A stretch of 8,755 nt of DNA, taken from contig JAEZDW010000326.1 in assembly GCA_023417955.1 (NCBI GenBank), positions 1 through 8,755 on the forward strand, in the 5' to 3' direction. Each line of letters opens with the position of its first letter. Within the stretch, counting starts at the first letter, position 1. A model generated the notes under the pieces. The model did no database searches. It was given only the letters and a program-made list of their open reading frames with translations, and was not told where the DNA came from. Source of the DNA: Bacteroidota bacterium (GTDB taxonomy: Bacteria > Bacteroidota > Bacteroidia > Cytophagales > Cyclobacteriaceae). Made by a program: the position numbers and the translations under genes. Below, piece by piece: positions 6,633 to 8,755 of this stretch.

Positions 6633-6747
6633 CACTAGTACCGCTGTGACTTTTTTGTGCCGGCGGCATTATGACCCTAAACTAGTTTTCGATCCGCCAG
6701 ATGAGCGGCTCGAACCGCGCGGTTCCATTTACCTAAATACTCAACAT

Positions 6748-7431
6748 ATGGAACCAAAGAAAAACCCGAAGGTTGACATTCACAAAAAACGCAATGTCAT
6801 CTTCCCCTTCAGTCTTGCCCTGAGCCTGATCATGGTGATCTGCGCTTTCAAAGTTGTCGCGCCGGAACGTCGTCATCCCAAACGTCCTGATCCCCCGAAG
6901 GAAGATTTCTTCACGGTATCAATTCCGGTGACGGTACATCCTGAGGAACCAAGAGCTCAGCCCCTGCGCGACAAACCACCTGTTCAAATCACTGCTGATC
7001 TGAGTAACATAGTTGAAGTCACGCATGAAGTACCTGATCACGCCCCCGTTGATCGGCTTGAGGAATTCGACGATATATTACCAATGTTTGACGTTCCTGC
7101 AGAAAAGCCCGCGGATTCAACGTTCATTTTTGTCGAAACGCCTCCCGTGCCGCTGGGTGGCTATTCAGCGTTCTACAAGCAGCTGGGCGAGACTATTGAA
7201 TATCCACGCAGAGCCAAACAGCGCGAAATCACGGGTAAGGTATTTGTTTCGTTTACGGTGGATCGCTCGGGCAATGTACAGGAAGTAGATGTTTTGAAAG
7301 GCATTGGCGGCGGATGCGATGAAGAGGCGAAACGTGTAATCGGAACGACGAAATGGGAACCTGGTAAACAACGCGGAAAACCTGTGCGCGTCCGAATGGT
7401 CTTACCCGTTGTGTTTGACCTACAACGTTAG
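6748..7431 (+). CDS. TonB-family energy transducer
   Basis: The protein has 227 residues. A short basic cytoplasmic N-terminus (1-17) is followed by one membrane anchor (18-36, IFPFSLALSLIMVICAFKV). Then come a Pro- and acid-rich periplasmic linker (about 40-135, with PKRPDPPKE and DKPPVQ) and a TonB C-terminal domain (about 139-226). Hallmarks there are the YPRRAKQ segment (152-158), GKVFVSFTVDRSGNV (163-177), the K184-G-I-G-GGCDEEAKRVI helix and the TKWEPG turn (201-206). By family it couples the proton-motive force, through ExbB/ExbD, to TonB-dependent outer-membrane receptors. Bacteroidota carry many paralogues, so this is not necessarily the main TonB. ATG 6748 is chosen because the lysine-rich leader and anchor start there; upstream in-frame codons back to a TTG at 6583 have no protein-like character. 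No exbB, exbD or receptor is adjacent. Confidence 0.9.
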   Translation: MEPKKNPKVDIHKKRNVIFPFSLALSLIMVICAFKVVAPERRHPKRPDPPKEDFFTVSIPVTVHPEEPRAQPLRDKPPVQITADLSNIVEVTHEVPDHAPVDRLEEFDDILPMFDVPAEKPADSTFIFVETPPVPLGGYSAFYKQLGETIEYPRRAKQREITGKVFVSFTVDRSGNVQEVDVLKGIGGGCDEEAKRVIGTTKWEPGKQRGKPVRVRMVLPVVFDLQR

Positions 7432-7444
7432 CGGTAACCGCCGG

Positions 7445-7492
7445 GGAGTGCGCATAGTGATTTTGGGTGGAGGAAAAAGGCGCACTCCTCCC
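7445..7492 (+). promoter_or_regulatory. Two mutually exclusive hairpins between the TonB-family and PRC-barrel genes
   Basis: GGAGTGCGC (7445-7453) is perfectly complementary to GCGCACTCC (7480-7488) across a 26-base loop. Inside that loop GGAGGA (7469-7474) can instead pair with TCCTCC (7486-7491), using part of the same 3' arm, so the two stems compete. There is no T-run, so a plain terminator is unlikely. A small GCGGT-A-ACCGC dyad (7431-7441) overlaps the TonB-gene stop. The TCCTCC arm is also complementary to the ribosome site of the next gene at 7597-7602. Confidence 0.45.
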
Positions 7493-7594
7493 GTTACGTC
7501 GTATTTACGCTGGTCCGTCGCGGTAAACGAATTTCCCCATCCCGTCCACAAAATGCATGGCTTGCTTTTTTTAGCGCGATAAAGAAGGTTGTTC

Positions 7595-7601
7595 AAGGAG
7601 G
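7595..7601 (+). promoter_or_regulatory. Perfect Shine-Dalgarno AAGGAGG for the PRC-barrel gene
   Basis: AAGGAGG is unusual in a Bacteroidota-like genome where the other starts lack such sites. It ends 20 bases before the first in-frame ATG (7622), farther than the usual 5-9. At the ideal distance (8 bases) stands an in-frame ATA codon (7610-7612). The site and its flank (GGAGGAAAAAG, 7597-7607) repeat exactly at 7469-7479. Confidence 0.6.
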
Positions 7602-7621
7602 AAAAAGTAATAAAGAAACGT

Positions 7622-8092
7622 ATGGACTACCCTAGCTTGTCAAGAGGCGCGCGATTTATGTCGGCGAGATTGTATAACGAATCTGGTACAGAGATCGGCG
7701 ACGTGGTTGAATGGGTGATGGATGTCAACAAGGGCTGCGTCCTTTTTGTCGTGGCTGAATTTTACAATACTCCTGGATTTTATCCGATACCCTGGCCGTT
7801 GTTGAAGACAATGGCCGAACCGGGTGCCTTTGTCGTAGATCAGAAACAGGTTCAGCGGCCGGATTTGTTTATCAACCATCATGAGCTCACTGAAATGATC
7901 GAGGATCTCGAAATGCTCGAAAAAATATTCAGTGCCCACCAGATCCCGCTTCGGCGCAGTGGCGAGACCATTGTGCTGCCGATTGATGCAAGCGAACGAA
8001 ACGGACGGTCTATTCCCTCTGGTGAATGGATGTGGATTGAACGCAGTTCGCCTGATGCTCATGTGGGAGAGCCGGTCAGCGGCGCTGGGTAA
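7622..8092 (+). CDS. PRC-barrel domain-containing protein
   Basis: The protein has 156 residues, is soluble and has no signal peptide. Residues 12-80 follow the PRC-barrel pattern: MSARLYNESGTEIGDVVEWVMD (first strands with the G-x-x-I-G-x-V turn), GCVLFVVAEF (38-47), then YPIPWPLLK (54-62), the typical aromatic-x-(V/I)-P-W-x-x-L closing strand. A helical part (87-106) and a variable, hydrophilic tail follow. PRC barrels are small beta-barrels found in photosynthetic reaction-centre H subunits, RimM and many stand-alone, often stress-related, bacterial proteins; the partner here cannot be told. The start is uncertain: ATG 7622 is the first ATG, but the Shine-Dalgarno suits the ATA at 7610, which would add four residues (start-KKR). 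It is convergent with the phosphatase-family gene 43 bases away. Its leader may be regulated by RNA structure. Confidence 0.75.
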   Translation: MDYPSLSRGARFMSARLYNESGTEIGDVVEWVMDVNKGCVLFVVAEFYNTPGFYPIPWPLLKTMAEPGAFVVDQKQVQRPDLFINHHELTEMIEDLEMLEKIFSAHQIPLRRSGETIVLPIDASERNGRSIPSGEWMWIERSSPDAHVGEPVSGAG

Positions 8093-8135
8093 CCCCTGAT
8101 GAAACGACTGCTCCGAAAGACATCGCATCGATAAA

Positions 8136-8755
8136 TTATCGCCCGACACTATCCCACGTCTCGGGCTGCTCCGGTATTCGTTCATCCCAAAACACGGTAT
8201 TAATCACATCGCCCGGGTTTCGACGGTTGGTATACGGTACGCCCAGAAAAGCTGCTATCGTTGCGGCTATCTGCTTTTGCCTGATGACCTGACGATTAAT
8301 CATTTCTCCGGATGGTGGAGTATCGGGGCCAATCACTGCCAGCCAGACTTGTCGCGACCCGCGAAACAATAATGCGTGACGGACCCAGCCCCGAGGACTC
8401 GTGCCACGTCCGTGATCAGTGCCTATAATGAATGTAGTCTTCTCACGATATTGCTCATGGTTTTGCAGCCAGGTCCAAAGGACATTCATCATACTGTCGG
8501 TACGATGCGCTGATGACAAATATTTGTCATAACGGCCAGCGTGAGCATGCTCGTCAGTTTCGCCGAAGCTGATGTAAAGCACCCGCGGCTTCTTCTTTTT
8601 CAAATATTCAAAAGCATAAAGAAATGTTAAGCTATCGTAACGGTCGCCATATGCGTGTCTGCCCTCTTCGGTTATCGCGTTAAGTGCATGTTCCAGATCG
8701 GTTAACGGATGCGCTGTCGCCTGTTCATTACCCGCATTAACACTAATCCCTGAAG
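8136..8755 (-). CDS. Alkaline-phosphatase-superfamily hydrolase, 3' part
   Basis: The frame is open to the window edge, so the 5' end is missing; 205 C-terminal residues are visible (a TTG at 8603 is not the start). In the visible numbering the two-metal site of the superfamily is clear: G-E-T-D67-E-H-A-H71 with the following GRYDKYL, then T-D113-H114-G (in TTFIIGTDHGRG). QIAATIAAFLGVPY (161-174) is the usual helix after the active site in phosphoglycerate-mutase/phosphodiesterase/sulfatase-type members. The nucleophile (Thr, Ser or Cys) lies outside the window, so phosphatase, phosphodiesterase, mutase and sulfatase cannot be told apart. The style resembles Bacteroidota proteins annotated as alkaline phosphatase family or phosphoglyceromutase-like. 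A signal peptide would also be out of sight. The stop lies in a CGATAA-A-TTATCG dyad (8129-8141) between the two convergent genes. Confidence 0.82.
   Translation of the reverse strand, partial: SGISVNAGNEQATAHPLTDLEHALNAITEEGRHAYGDRYDSLTFLYAFEYLKKKKPRVLYISFGETDEHAHAGRYDKYLSSAHRTDSMMNVLWTWLQNHEQYREKTTFIIGTDHGRGTSPRGWVRHALLFRGSRQVWLAVIGPDTPPSGEMINRQVIRQKQIAATIAAFLGVPYTNRRNPGDVINTVFWDERIPEQPETWDSVGR

Noticed and set aside
6583..6747. In-frame N-terminal extension of the TonB-family protein from a TTG
   Set aside because: The 55 extra residues have no conserved character and would put the membrane anchor far from the N-terminus, unlike the family.
7555..7580. Possible sigma-54 promoter (TGGC...GC) before the PRC-barrel gene
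   Set aside because: The GG to GC spacing is 13 rather than the required 10 bases.

Overview
The window looks like a chromosomal segment of a Bacteroidota bacterium, probably Cytophagales or Chitinophagales-like (inference). The grounds are the divergent rpoN / asnS pair, a single-pass TonB-family protein, a TAnnTTTG-type promoter box (TAAATTTG) upstream of rpoN, and the absence of Shine-Dalgarno sequences before almost every gene. The one clear exception to the last point lies before the gene at 7622.

Layout. Positions 1-76 are the end of an unseen upstream unit, closed by a rho-independent terminator. Positions 77-340 are non-coding. Positions 341-1545 hold a two-gene cassette that is visibly more A/T-rich than the rest. 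Its genes overlap by one base (TAATG). The first encodes a 307-residue protein with a HicB-like C-terminal segment and the second a 93-residue HicA-like protein, so it is probably a toxin-antitoxin module in antitoxin-first order with an unusually long antitoxin. Positions 1546-1972 contain no convincing gene. A minus-strand unit then runs rpoN (4879-3431), a degenerate PAP2-type membrane protein (3429-2794) and a PaaG-like enoyl-CoA hydratase/isomerase (2755-1973). The first two genes are one base apart, the last two 38 bases apart. A 215-bp divergent promoter region separates rpoN from asnS (5095-6528), which is followed by a perfect 8-bp inverted repeat and then a TonB-family energy transducer (6748-7431). 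After a structured 190-bp gap comes a PRC-barrel domain protein (7622-8092). Convergent to it is the 3' part of an alkaline-phosphatase-superfamily hydrolase, which runs off the right edge.

How it fits together. The core genes are housekeeping: an alternative sigma factor, a tRNA synthetase and envelope energy transduction. No sigma-54 activator and no phenylacetate or beta-oxidation partners are visible. The two places most worth a second look are the HicBA-like cassette and the 7445-7622 leader. That leader has two mutually exclusive hairpins, a duplicated GGAGGAAAAAG and a perfect Shine-Dalgarno set 20 bases from the first ATG. I found no CRISPR array, rRNA, tRNA, insertion sequence or integrase.
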